The notes: generated from the sequence alone by a model not told the origin. Shown: positions 26,185 through 35,335, numbered from the stretch's first letter. The stretch is 64,000 nt of DNA from Acetatifactor sp. (GCA_016290775.1 JAEEVF010000002.1:186001-250000); one strand, 5' to 3'. Numbers and translations: made by a program.

Positions 26185-27313
26185 AACCATAGATTTCCCG
26201 CTGGACAGTGCGGAGGGCAAGGCATATGCGGCGCGCACGTTAAAGCCCGGCAGAAAGGCCCTCACCCTGGACGGCGTGCTGGACCAGGTCCTTCTCGGCG
26301 ACAGCCTAAAGCTCATGGAAAAGCTCCCCAAGGGCTTTGCGGACCTGCTCATCGTGGATCCGCCCTACAACCTGGCGAAGGACTATCATGGCAATCAGTT
26401 CCAGCCAAAGAGCTTTGAACAGTACCGGGAGTATACTCTCGCCTGGCTCAAGGCTGCGCTTCCGCTCCTAAAACCCACGGCGAGTATATATGTTTGCTGC
26501 GACTGGAAGAGCAGTCTGATCATTGGCGAGGTGCTGCATGAACTGTTGCACGTGCGAAATCGCATTACGTGGCAGCGCGAAAAGGGGCGCGGCGCAAGCG
26601 CCAACTGGAAGAACGGCATGGAAGACGTGTGGTTTGCCACCATCGGAAATGAGTACACCTTCAACCTTGACGCAGTGAAGATCCGCAGGAAGGTCATCGC
26701 CCCTTACAGACAGGACGGCGCGCCAAAGGACTGGGAGGAGACGGCGGAGGGGAATTTCCGCAACACCTGTCCCTCGAATTTTTGGGACGACATTTCCATT
26801 CCCTATTGGTCCATGCCTGAAAACACGGCGCATCCCACGCAGAAGCCGGAAAAGCTGATCGCAAAGCTTCTCCTGGCAAGCTCGAACCTGGGCGACGTCG
26901 TGTTGGATCCCTTTGCAGGTTCCGGAACGACGGCCGTGACGGCAAAAAAACTGGGGCGTCATTTCGTGACCATCGAACAGAATGAATTATATTGCGCCTG
27001 GGCGCAAAAACGCCTGGAAATGGCGGACGTGGACGCGTCCATCCAAGGCTTTGCGGACGGCGTCTTCTGGGAGCGAAACACCTGGACGGGGCAGCGGAGC
27101 AACCAAGAGAAGGCCTCCACAAAGCAAGCACGTGCTGCGAAGAAACCGACAAAGAAGCAGGAGACTAAGCGTGCACGGGCTGTGAAGGAACCGACAAAGA
27201 AGCAAGAGACTAAGCCTGCACGTGCTGTGAAGAAACCAGCAAAGAAGCAGGAGACTAAGCCTGCACGTGCTGTGAAGAAACCTGCAAAGAAAAGCGGAAA
27301 AGCGAAGAAATAG
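26153..27313 (+). CDS. Site-specific DNA methyltransferase (beta class) with a basic repeat tail
   Basis: A 386-residue enzyme. Motif IV DPPY is at 69-72 and motif I DPFAGSGTT at 252-260; with IV before I and HPTQKPEKL between, this is the beta class of N6-adenine/N4-cytosine methyltransferases. No restriction nuclease gene is adjacent, so it looks like an orphan. Residues from about 323 on are four Lys/Ala/Arg/Pro-rich 15-residue repeats resembling a histone H1 tail, probably adding sequence-independent DNA affinity. The start overlaps the EAL gene by 32 bases. The target site is unknown. Confidence 0.9.
   Translation: MDQKNKSQRNKTIDFPLDSAEGKAYAARTLKPGRKALTLDGVLDQVLLGDSLKLMEKLPKGFADLLIVDPPYNLAKDYHGNQFQPKSFEQYREYTLAWLKAALPLLKPTASIYVCCDWKSSLIIGEVLHELLHVRNRITWQREKGRGASANWKNGMEDVWFATIGNEYTFNLDAVKIRRKVIAPYRQDGAPKDWEETAEGNFRNTCPSNFWDDISIPYWSMPENTAHPTQKPEKLIAKLLLASSNLGDVVLDPFAGSGTTAVTAKKLGRHFVTIEQNELYCAWAQKRLEMADVDASIQGFADGVFWERNTWTGQRSNQEKASTKQARAAKKPTKKQETKRARAVKEPTKKQETKPARAVKKPAKKQETKPARAVKKPAKKSGKAKK
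27119..27290. repeat. 45-bp tandem repeat coding for the basic tail
   Basis: Three full copies and a partial fourth of a 45-base unit at 27119, 27164, 27209 and 27254. Each encodes TK-ARA-KKP-KKQE with small changes. Confidence 0.88.
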
Positions 27314-27329
27314 GACAGGAGAATAAAAC

Positions 27330-27869
27330 ATGGTACGGATCGAAACAGATAGCAACATGACAAAGGCGCAGGCCAAGGAAGTCACCACCGTGCTCTTGAA
27401 CGCGCGACAGCTCATCAAAAACCCGGAAAAGAAGCTTGTCGACAGCTTCAAATTCATTCCCTTCGCGATCATATTCACGCTCATCGCGTTTGCGTCGTTC
27501 CTATTCTTTCTCAGTAGGGACAAGAACGATATGCTGGCGGCGTTTGGCCTTGGCATTGCCGTGATCGCGCTCGCCATCGAGATCGTGTTTGCGTTCCTCG
27601 TTGCAAAGTACTACAAGATGATGAAAAACCGCGACGCCAAAGTGATCGTAACGCTGGATGAAAACGGCGTTGTTTATGAAGAGGTCGGTGCAAAGACGAT
27701 CCATCTCGCATGGAATAGCATCTCCTTCATCCGCCTGTTCAAAGAGAGCGTTTGCATGTTCCCGAACGACCTTTCCGGCATTCTGGTCATCCTTTCGGCG
27801 AAAGAAGCTGAAAAAATACGGGAGTTCCTTGCGGAAACCCCCGTACAGGTGAAAACCATTGATCTGTAA
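27330..27869 (+). CDS. YcxB-like membrane protein
   Basis: A 179-residue protein with two adjacent hydrophobic helices (about 44-62 and 69-92). A C-terminal domain (NGVVYEEVGAKTIHLAWNSI, MFPNDLSGILVILS) has the look of the YcxB-like domain. AGGAGA precedes the ATG. It starts 16 bases after the DNA methyltransferase and probably shares its transcript. It is followed, tail to tail, by the GH31 gene. Function unknown. Confidence 0.75.
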   Translation: MVRIETDSNMTKAQAKEVTTVLLNARQLIKNPEKKLVDSFKFIPFAIIFTLIAFASFLFFLSRDKNDMLAAFGLGIAVIALAIEIVFAFLVAKYYKMMKNRDAKVIVTLDENGVVYEEVGAKTIHLAWNSISFIRLFKESVCMFPNDLSGILVILSAKEAEKIREFLAETPVQVKTIDL

Positions 27870-27872
27870 AGA

Positions 27873-29951
27873 CTAAAAGCAGTTTATCACTTCGCTGCCT
27901 TCCCGAACGAAGGCAAGGAATTCATGGATCTCCGCGTGGCAATAGGTCCATTGCCCGCTGGGGATCTTTTCTTTTGTCAGAGCGTTCACCCAGGAGCCTT
28001 CGGGGAGATATACCTTGCGATCCGTGGCGCCCTGCTCGTAGATCGGCGCGAACAAAATGTCGTGGCCGAAGAAATATTCATCCTCAATCTCGTAACATGT
28101 TTCGTCCGCGGGGTACTCCCAAAAGAGCGGGCGCATGATGGGTGCGCCTGTCTTCGAGGCTTCAGCCATATACTTGCAAATGTATTCTTTCAGGCGGGTG
28201 CGAAGCTCGATCAGGCTCTTGAGGATCGGGTAGTTTTTCTCGCCAAAGCTCCAGAGTTCGTTCGCACCGCCGGAAGGCTCAATGATGCCGGGATGCCTGA
28301 ATTCATAGGTGGATTCACGCACGCGCGCACCGTGCAGACGCATCACGGGGCAGAACACGCCGAACTGGAACCACCGCACGATCAATTCGCGGAAATACTC
28401 CGTTTCGATGTTGCCGGAGTGGAAGCCGCCGATGTCCGAATTCCACCAGGGAATGCCGCACATCGCCATCGAAAGGCCGCTCTTGATGCTCATCTTCAGG
28501 GCCTCGAAGGTGGAAGGAATGTCGCCGTTCCAAACGACCGCGCCGAACTTTTGGCTGCCGGGATAGGCCGCCCTCGTGAGGGATAACGGCGCCTCGCCCT
28601 CGGCGGAAAGCCCGTCATAAAAGAGCTTGGAGTAGTAATACGGGTAAAGCTGCGCCACCTGCGCGCCGTTGCCGAGATAATATTTCAGGTGCGAGGGCTG
28701 CTGAGGATGCACCTCCGGCTCCGCCTCGTCCAGCCAGAAGGTTTTGATGCCGTATTTGTAATAGTTCTCCTTCACCTTTCCCCAAACGAACTCGCGGGTT
28801 TTCGGGTTCATCACGTCGATGAAGGTCTGCTGCCCGTAGAAATCAAACGTGCCAAACTGCCCGTTTTCCGTACGCACCAGCATGTTCGCCTCGCTCATCT
28901 CGTGGTAGTTCTCGCTCTTCGGGTTGATGGTCGGCCAGACGGACACGATCAGCTCAATGCCAAGCTCCCTTAATTCCTGCACCATGGCCGCGGGATCGGG
29001 CCAATATTTCGGGTCGAATTTCCACTCGCCTTGCTCAGTCCAGTGGAAGAAGTCGATCACGATCGCATCGATGGGAATCCCCCGTTTTTTATATTCTCTC
29101 GCAACGCCAAGGAGTTCGTCCTGGCTTTCGTAGCGGAGCTTGCACTGCCAAAAGCCTGCTGCCCAGCGCGGGAAGGCGGGAGCATATCCCGTGAGGTCGC
29201 AGTAAAGCTTCATGACATCCGCGGGCGTTTCGCCGGCATATACGAAATAATCCGCCTGATAAGCACTGTCCGCCACGAACATGGTGTGGTTGCGCGTGGT
29301 CTCGCACCGGCCGGGCGAAGGATTGTTCCAAAACAGGCCGTAGCCCAGCGAAGAATAAAGCACCGGGAGCGTGGACTTGGTGTTGTAGTGGATGATCTGG
29401 CAGGTGCTGCCCTTGCGGTCGAACACGTCCACCAGTTCCTGGCCGCAGCCGTAAAAGTGCTCGCCCTCGTTGGCGTCAAAGAGCACTTGGATGCGGTAAT
29501 GATCACCCTCCACGTGAGCATATTTGTTCGTATAGTCGCCCTCGCACTTTTCATGCAAGATCGGCTTTCCGTAGCGATAATAGGTCAAAAGGCCGCCAAA
29601 CCAGGGCCGCCGCGTGTCGATCGTCGCGCTGACCGCGCCGTTCTCGATCGTGGCGACCTGGCCGCGAAGCAAAATTTGCTTAGCCCCGACCGCTGCTGAC
29701 TGCTTACAAGCCGCATCGCATTCTTCCGTACCTGCTTGGCTGCCTTCCTCGATTGTGACAGGGTGCCCGTCGATCAAGATTTGGCACGCATCCTCCGTGG
29801 CCGGCGCCTGCACGGTCCAGTTCTCGTCCAGCACCTTGCCGTTGCGCGTGCAGCGACACCGCAGACAGTCCGCGCCATACGGCTCGATCACGATTAGCTC
29901 ATCCTTCCGCTCAAAGCACAGCTTCTTACCTTCCATCCAAAGCTTACCCAT
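27873..29951 (-). CDS. Glycoside hydrolase family 31 (alpha-xylosidase/alpha-glucosidase type)
   Basis: A 692-residue cytoplasmic enzyme without signal peptide. The catalytic nucleophile is Asp408 in FWLDEAEPE and the acid/base is Asp477 in WNGD, the spacing seen in YicI-type alpha-xylosidases. Further family blocks are FWQCKLRYESQDELL and GIPWWNSDIGGF. It would release alpha-linked xylose or glucose from oligosaccharides. The start at 29951 has AGGAGG 7 bases upstream. It is divergent from an AraC regulator at 30104, which probably controls it. Confidence 0.92.
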   Translation of the reverse strand: MGKLWMEGKKLCFERKDELIVIEPYGADCLRCRCTRNGKVLDENWTVQAPATEDACQILIDGHPVTIEEGSQAGTEECDAACKQSAAVGAKQILLRGQVATIENGAVSATIDTRRPWFGGLLTYYRYGKPILHEKCEGDYTNKYAHVEGDHYRIQVLFDANEGEHFYGCGQELVDVFDRKGSTCQIIHYNTKSTLPVLYSSLGYGLFWNNPSPGRCETTRNHTMFVADSAYQADYFVYAGETPADVMKLYCDLTGYAPAFPRWAAGFWQCKLRYESQDELLGVAREYKKRGIPIDAIVIDFFHWTEQGEWKFDPKYWPDPAAMVQELRELGIELIVSVWPTINPKSENYHEMSEANMLVRTENGQFGTFDFYGQQTFIDVMNPKTREFVWGKVKENYYKYGIKTFWLDEAEPEVHPQQPSHLKYYLGNGAQVAQLYPYYYSKLFYDGLSAEGEAPLSLTRAAYPGSQKFGAVVWNGDIPSTFEALKMSIKSGLSMAMCGIPWWNSDIGGFHSGNIETEYFRELIVRWFQFGVFCPVMRLHGARVRESTYEFRHPGIIEPSGGANELWSFGEKNYPILKSLIELRTRLKEYICKYMAEASKTGAPIMRPLFWEYPADETCYEIEDEYFFGHDILFAPIYEQGATDRKVYLPEGSWVNALTKEKIPSGQWTYCHAEIHEFLAFVREGSEVINCF

Positions 29952-30067
29952 GGGAAACCTCCTTTGTTTTACTTTCAAATGTTTGCACGAGCGCCCAACT
30001 GTAGCACGCAAAGCACTTTTGATAAATACTTCTTGATGACATGATATTGCACTTTCTTGTAAAATGC

Positions 30068-30104
30068 TTGACGAAAATCACGATTTAGTTGTACTATTTT
30101 GCTA
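30068..30104 (+). promoter_or_regulatory. Promoter of the AraC-family gene, possibly leaderless
   Basis: TTGACG (30068-30073), an 18-base spacer and TACTAT (30092-30097). Transcription would begin about 30103-30105, which is the ATG itself, and no ribosome site is visible before it. Confidence 0.55.
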
Positions 30105-31081
30105 TGAGCAAAGAAAAGTGGTCTGAAGTTCATAAGGAAAAACAGCGACTTCTGGAAAACGTAAGTCACGAGACGGCGGCGCGCCCGTTCTCAATCCACC
30201 ACACGGAGGTGGGAGGAGACAATACAAACGCGCTTTATTTGCATTGTCATCCCGAGGCAGAATTCTATTATCTCGAGGAAGGCGACGTGACTTTTTTCGT
30301 GGAGGAGCAGAGCTTTGAATTGCATGCGGGCGATGCCATGTTCATTCCGCCCAATCTGATCCATCATGCAAGCAAGGCCGACGGCATGCCATGCAATTAC
30401 TGGGCGCTGGTCTTTTCGCTGGACTGGCTCTCCGGCTATCTTGGCGGCGAAGGCAACCTTTACGTGAACACCCTCCTGGACCACCGCCAGGAAGCCATCA
30501 TGGCGATCCAGGCAAGTGAGCAGGATAACACCAACCAAGCTGCGTGCACTGAGCGCCAAGCAATCCAAGAAGCAGACGCAGTTGCATGCGGAAATGACGC
30601 AAACTACGAAATCCTCGAGCGACTGAAACACCTTCGATTGTATGCGGATCGGCCCATCCAGGAATATGAACTTCGCCTCCTCGGCGAGTTAATGATCAGC
30701 GTTCAGGAAATATTTAATGTCGTTTCCGCAAAAGTGCGTTATAATGAGAGGACGGACGCGGCGCGCCTTGGCGTGCAGAAGGGCATCGATTACGTGATGG
30801 CGCATTATGATGAGAGCGTAACGCTGGAAGCCCTTGTAGAGTGTTCTGGATACAGCGAAAGCCACTTTTGCCACCGATTCAAATCCGCCACGGGTTACAC
30901 GCCGTTCGCGTACTTAAACCGTGTGCGCGTGATCAAGGCGGCGGAACTCCTCGTGACGACAAACGAGAAGATCACAAGCATCGCCAGCAAGTGTGGCTTC
31001 GACAACATCAGCTACTTCAACCGCGTTTTCCGCAAGCAGATGCACATGTCGCCTGGTCAATACCGAAATCAGAAAGGCTAA
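30104..31081 (+). CDS. AraC-family transcriptional regulator
   Basis: A 325-residue protein. The N-terminal cupin (HCHPEAEFYYLEEGDVTFFV, GDAMFIPPNLIHHA) is a sugar-sensing fold. The C-terminal 100 residues hold the two AraC helix-turn-helix motifs (VTLEALVECSGYSESHFCHRF and KITSIASKCGFDNISYFNRVF). It is divergent from the GH31 gene across 152 bases, so it likely activates that gene in answer to a xylose- or glucose-containing oligosaccharide. A polar Gln/Ala/Asn stretch (about 145-170) separates the domains. ATG at 30104 is preferred over an upstream TTG at 30089. Confidence 0.9.
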   Translation: MSKEKWSEVHKEKQRLLENVSHETAARPFSIHHTEVGGDNTNALYLHCHPEAEFYYLEEGDVTFFVEEQSFELHAGDAMFIPPNLIHHASKADGMPCNYWALVFSLDWLSGYLGGEGNLYVNTLLDHRQEAIMAIQASEQDNTNQAACTERQAIQEADAVACGNDANYEILERLKHLRLYADRPIQEYELRLLGELMISVQEIFNVVSAKVRYNERTDAARLGVQKGIDYVMAHYDESVTLEALVECSGYSESHFCHRFKSATGYTPFAYLNRVRVIKAAELLVTTNEKITSIASKCGFDNISYFNRVFRKQMHMSPGQYRNQKG

Positions 31082-31345
31082 AACAAGCCTCCTTACCGTG
31101 ACGGCGCGGGAGAACAATCGGAGTACAATGAACGAAGAAAAGGCGTCGGAGGAGGGGAATCTCTGAAGAATTACCGAAAAGAATTCGTGTGAATGTTCTA
31201 TGCGGTAGAGTGTTAAGAATAGATGAAAATTCATTACCGCACAAGACTGAAAAGAGATTGTATTGCGGTATGGATCTTGAAAACAAAGAAACTGACGATG
31301 CAAAATAAGAAACATGAAAAGATGGAAGGAAAGAAGGATAAAATC

Positions 31346-32887
31346 ATGACTAGAATAAAAAAAGTCGCAGATATCATGGGAAGAATCATATGCAGCATCA
31401 TGATAATCTTTGTCATTGGTTTTGCATTTGGCACGACCACGCAGGCAGCGGAAGATACCCCGCTCCTGATCATGACGAGGAGTTCTTCGATCGTCATCAA
31501 AAGCCCTGAAGATCTTCTGCGGATGGCGGAGAACCCATATGACATCTACGACCTTGGCTGCGACATTGACATGACGGGCGTGGAATGGAAGCCGTTCGCG
31601 TTTCACGGAACCTTGCGCGGCAACGGATTTTCGATCCTCAACCTGACGATCGGAGAGACGGGCGAGGCCGTGCGAGAAACCTTCGACGGCAACATGAAGG
31701 TCTATGACACTTTTTTTGCAGGCCTTTTCGACGAGCTGAGCGGGAGCACGAATGACAGCAGTAGCGCTGGCAACGACGATCAAGCAACCGGCGCTGGCGA
31801 CGACACCGATCAAACAACCAGCATCCGCCCGGCAACCATCACCGACCTGAATCTTGTGAACGTACGGATCGACGTGGAGACGGACCAGCCTTGTTTCATC
31901 GCGCCTTTTGCGGGTTACATGGAGAATGCGACCATCGATAACTGCACTGTGACGGGTATTTTGCAGCTTCGCGCCCATGACCGCATGTTTGGCGTGGGCG
32001 GAATTATCGGCTATGGATGCGGCACCGTGGATAATTGCACGGCCGACGTGACGCTGGTCTGTATCGACACCGACGCGTCCACGAAGGACGAACAGTTCAT
32101 GGGTGGCGTGTGTGCGGCGGGATATCCTGACATGCACAACAACAAGATCACGATCGCGGGATATGATTCCGACCACGGCTACGTGCACGACGGCGGGCTT
32201 GTTGGCATGTATATGTTCTACCCGAAGGGCAAGAAATATAAGGGTTCCATCACGGACAATTATGTTTCCGGGAAGATTACGTTTTACGAGGACAACAAGA
32301 ATCGCCGCGCTTACTGCACCGGCTTTATCGGCGAGATCATGAACTGGGATTTCGAGAACGGCCGCAACAAAAATGACTTTGTGCGCGATGAAGTGTTTAC
32401 CTACGACGTCGATCTGATGCCGCATTCCTGCGCGGATCCGCAGATGCGCGAGGAGGTGACGCCGCCTGGGTGTGAGTTTGGCTTCACGACCTATGTCTGC
32501 GAGACCTGCGGATATACTGAGACGGATCATTACACACTGAAGAATCATGCATATGAGTGGACCGTGGTGCAGGAGCCTACGACAGAGCAGTATGGCGAGC
32601 GCGAGGGCGTCTGCAAGGACTGCGGAGACACTTGCACGGACCTGATCCCGAAGCTTACTCCAACGCCGGAACCGACGCCGGAGGTAACCGTATCGATGCC
32701 AGTTGTAGGCTTCACCGAGGGAGACCCCGCGGACGCAGGAAATGCTCGTGATGACGCATGGCGAGCCGACGACAAAGCTGGCATGGCTAAAGGCTGGAGA
32801 ATCATCACGGCAGTTGGCCTGGGCGTGGTTGTTGTGGGTGTCATTGCGGTTTGGATTGTGAGCAAGCGGATTAAGCGGAAAAAGTAG
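31346..32887 (+). CDS. Secreted, C-terminally membrane-anchored protein with GLUG-like repeats
   Basis: A 513-residue surface protein. The signal peptide (MTRIKKVADIMGRI... ending TTTQA) and a C-terminal helix (about 485-506, GLGVVVVGVIAVWIV) followed by KRIKRKK anchor it by its tail. The outer part begins with a GLUG-like block (NPYDIYDLGCDIDMTGVEWKPF, GTLRGNGFSILNLTIG) and later has two CxxC pairs (VCETCG, VCKDCG) in a region like the bacterial 'CxxCG' surface repeats. Pro/Thr-rich stalk before the helix. Start 31346 is chosen for its AAGAAGGA site and signal peptide; in-frame ATGs lie upstream at 31223, 31298 and 31316. Confidence 0.8.
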   Translation: MTRIKKVADIMGRIICSIMIIFVIGFAFGTTTQAAEDTPLLIMTRSSSIVIKSPEDLLRMAENPYDIYDLGCDIDMTGVEWKPFAFHGTLRGNGFSILNLTIGETGEAVRETFDGNMKVYDTFFAGLFDELSGSTNDSSSAGNDDQATGAGDDTDQTTSIRPATITDLNLVNVRIDVETDQPCFIAPFAGYMENATIDNCTVTGILQLRAHDRMFGVGGIIGYGCGTVDNCTADVTLVCIDTDASTKDEQFMGGVCAAGYPDMHNNKITIAGYDSDHGYVHDGGLVGMYMFYPKGKKYKGSITDNYVSGKITFYEDNKNRRAYCTGFIGEIMNWDFENGRNKNDFVRDEVFTYDVDLMPHSCADPQMREEVTPPGCEFGFTTYVCETCGYTETDHYTLKNHAYEWTVVQEPTTEQYGEREGVCKDCGDTCTDLIPKLTPTPEPTPEVTVSMPVVGFTEGDPADAGNARDDAWRADDKAGMAKGWRIITAVGLGVVVVGVIAVWIVSKRIKRKK

Positions 32888-32942
32888 GAGATAAAGAAAT
32901 GCAGCGAATGCTACGCGTGTTATGAAGGACAAGATATTGCAT

Positions 32943-33034
32943 GACATAATTCCAAACTTGCTACATAAATGACATAAATTACATAATTGACATAAATGAC
33001 ATAAATTGTACTTGGGGGTATAATTTACATAAAT
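32943..33034 (+). promoter_or_regulatory. 9-bp repeat array and promoter ahead of the AAA ATPase
   Basis: Five head-to-tail 9-base units of the form (T/G)ACATAA(A/T)T fill 32962-33006, with further single copies at 32943 and 33026. The last unit supplies the -35 box ATGACA (32996-33001); 17 bases on is TATAAT (33019-33024). The array thus covers the upstream side of the promoter and the -35, as expected for cooperative binding of a regulator. Confidence 0.75.
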
Positions 33035-33063
33035 AAAAAACAAAAAGCAAAGAGGAGGAAGAC

Positions 33064-34218
33064 ATGTTTTCGAATCCCTTTTCACCTATCTTTGGAGGAA
33101 AACCTGACGTGTTTTTTGGACGCGAGAAAATATTGGCGATGTTTGATCATGCCATGATCGATACGGGTAGTGATGATCGCGCGTTGTTCCTCACTGGAAC
33201 TCGAGGTAGCGGGAAAACTGCGCTATTGGAACAACTCTCTATCAGGGCTAAGGCTCAAAAAAGAAAAGTGGTTGATCTCGGACCTGATAACACAATAGCA
33301 CAGCTTATTTACGCTTTGACAGGTTATGATGAAGTGACGAAAACTATTAATCCGCAAGCAAGCTTTAGCGTGTTGGGCGTTGGCGGTGGGGTAAGCGGCA
33401 AATCTGTGTCGAAGACCGAACATATCGGAAGAGAAGATTTGCAAACAGTTTTGCTGGAAGCCTGTTCGAATTATAAAAAAGGTCTTTTGGTTACGGTTGA
33501 CGAGATTCAAAAGGTTCCAATCGAAGACATATCGTCACTGTGTAATGCATTTCAAATGGCATCCAGGAAGGGCTGTGATATTATGTTGGCGGTGGCTGGT
33601 CTCCCCTATGCTTATTCTGCAGTGATAAGACATGAAGGATGTACATATTTGCGGAGAGCTACACATGAAGAGCTTGGTCTGTTCACATGGGAAGAAACTG
33701 CCGATGCATTTCATAAGATTTTTTCGGAAATCAAAGGGTTAAGTGTTAGCCAGAACATTATTGAAGAACTGAATCAGGCAAGTTATGGGCATCCATATTT
33801 AATGCAACTTCTAGGTTATCATCTTATTCTACACATTAATGATCGTGTAACGGATAAAAAACATAGCATTACGGATGACGAAGTACAAACCGCGATTACA
33901 AATGCTAAGTTTGCATATGAACAGCGTGCATTAAAACCATTGGTGGATGAATTGCCAAATAGCGAGAAAGAATATCTCGTAAAAATGTCAGAGTGCTTGA
34001 ATTCTGACCGATTGGCCAATGGGTCTGATATCGCACGCAAATTGGGTGTGACCATAACTAGAATCAGCAAGCAAAGAGCGTACCTTATTGACCATGGAAT
34101 CATAGCATCTCCGGAACATGGAAAGGTTATGTTCTGTGTTCCTTATTTAGCGGATTATGTAAAAAGGGGCGAGCATGTTTCAGATGCAATTACGGTCGCT
34201 AGAAAGCGTAAGGTGTGA
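33064..34218 (+). CDS. AAA ATPase with C-terminal winged helix
   Basis: A 384-residue protein. Walker A GTRGSGKT lies at about 44-51 and the Walker B-like LVTVDEIQK at about 145-153. The C-terminal part (KLGVTITRISKQRAYLIDHGII) is a winged helix, so the layout recalls Orc/Cdc6-type or AAA_16 ATPases. Base composition is more AT-rich than the neighbours, pointing to separate origin. AGAGGAGG precedes the ATG. The gene sits behind a 9-bp repeat array and 40-odd bases before a protein kinase gene. Role unknown; a mobile-element or defence regulator is possible. Confidence 0.8.
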   Translation: MFSNPFSPIFGGKPDVFFGREKILAMFDHAMIDTGSDDRALFLTGTRGSGKTALLEQLSIRAKAQKRKVVDLGPDNTIAQLIYALTGYDEVTKTINPQASFSVLGVGGGVSGKSVSKTEHIGREDLQTVLLEACSNYKKGLLVTVDEIQKVPIEDISSLCNAFQMASRKGCDIMLAVAGLPYAYSAVIRHEGCTYLRRATHEELGLFTWEETADAFHKIFSEIKGLSVSQNIIEELNQASYGHPYLMQLLGYHLILHINDRVTDKKHSITDDEVQTAITNAKFAYEQRALKPLVDELPNSEKEYLVKMSECLNSDRLANGSDIARKLGVTITRISKQRAYLIDHGIIASPEHGKVMFCVPYLADYVKRGEHVSDAITVARKRKV

Positions 34219-34260
34219 CGCAATTTGCGTTAGAAGTTTGATTCAAACAGGAGGTTACAT

Positions 34261-35172
34261 ATTACGGGGAATAGCATCAAGGGTTACGAGACACAAGTGG
34301 GCGACAGCCTTGGGGGAGGCTATGTCGTCCGAGGGTTACTGGGCACGGGCGGGAGTTCCCGCGTCTATCTGACAGAAAATGAAACGACGGGCGAGCTGTA
34401 TGCGGTCAAGGAGATTTCGACTGCCCAGGCGCACCAGCCAAGGAGCCGCACGGAAGACAAGAGCAGCACGCAAAAATCAAACAGCGCATCGACATGCGTG
34501 GGCGTCCTTGCGGAGCTGCGCCTGATCGAGAAGCTTTATCATCCCGCGTTGCCGCATGTTTGGGCTTCGTGGGAGGAAAACGGAAAAGTATACATTGCTA
34601 TGGATTACGTGGAAGGGACGCAGTTAAGTCGCCTTCTTCGCCAGCGCGGCGCCGTCTCAGAGGAGCAGGCCGTGGAGTGGGGAAAGCAGCTTTGCAAGGC
34701 ATTGGTATATCTCCACGCCTTCCATCCTTCCATCATCTACCGCGACATGAAGCCGGCCAATGTCATTCTGCAGAAAAATGGCAAGGTCAAGCTGATTGAT
34801 TTTGGGGCGATCACGCAGAAAACAAGGCGTTTCGGATGGGATGCCACGCCGCTCGGCACGCCAGGCTACGCCGCGCCGGAGCAGTACGGGAAAAGGCCGC
34901 GCTGCGACGCACGGACAGACATTTACGGACTTGGCGTGACGCTATATCATATGCTGACGGGACATGATCCGAGCGAACCGCCCTACCGCATTTGCGACAT
35001 TCGCGAGTGGAACAAAAAGCTTTCGCCGTCGCTTGCAAGGATCGTGCGCAGGTGCACTGCGAAATGGCCGTGCCTGCGGTATCAAAACTGCGCCGCGCTC
35101 CTAAAGGCACTCGAGACCTACCATGAGAAGGACGCGAAGAAGATGCGCCAGATCCTTACGTTCTCTTCGTGA
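34261..35172 (+). CDS. Serine/threonine protein kinase, start codon uncertain
   Basis: A kinase domain of about 291-303 residues filling the whole protein; no membrane helix or PASTA repeat. Seen motifs: Gly loop GTGGSSRVYL, YAVKEI, catalytic YRDMKPANVIL, DFG in LIDFGAI, GTPGYAAPEQY. All key residues are present, so it should be active. Start: AGGAGG at 34249-34254 points to the ATT codon at 34261, 6 bases on. No ATG, TTG or CTG lies in that frame before the GTG at 34297, which has only AAGGG 13 bases upstream. Both are possible; 34261 is given here. Confidence 0.75.
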   Translation: MTGNSIKGYETQVGDSLGGGYVVRGLLGTGGSSRVYLTENETTGELYAVKEISTAQAHQPRSRTEDKSSTQKSNSASTCVGVLAELRLIEKLYHPALPHVWASWEENGKVYIAMDYVEGTQLSRLLRQRGAVSEEQAVEWGKQLCKALVYLHAFHPSIIYRDMKPANVILQKNGKVKLIDFGAITQKTRRFGWDATPLGTPGYAAPEQYGKRPRCDARTDIYGLGVTLYHMLTGHDPSEPPYRICDIREWNKKLSPSLARIVRRCTAKWPCLRYQNCAALLKALETYHEKDAKKMRQILTFSS

Positions 35173-35335
35173 CAAATCCCGCAGAGTGTGGTATGTTAAA
35201 GATGATGCATGGGAGAAGGCATAAGTGACACGGATCGCGAAAAGAACAAAGCGAGTGCCGCGAAGCGCAGGAAGAGTGGAATGAATGCCTGCAAGAAGCA
35301 GGCACCTTGGAAACAGTCAGGAAGGGGTTACGGAA

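Noticed and set aside
31128..31166. A 12-codon leader peptide before the GLUG-like gene
   Set aside because: Short frame with ATG, but no regulatory codons, no attenuator hairpin and only a weak ribosome site.
30914..33085. A long open frame (723 codons) on the minus strand
   Set aside because: It runs antisense to the AraC and GLUG-like genes, has no recognisable domain or ribosome site, and the plus-strand genes have clear signal peptide and HTH features.
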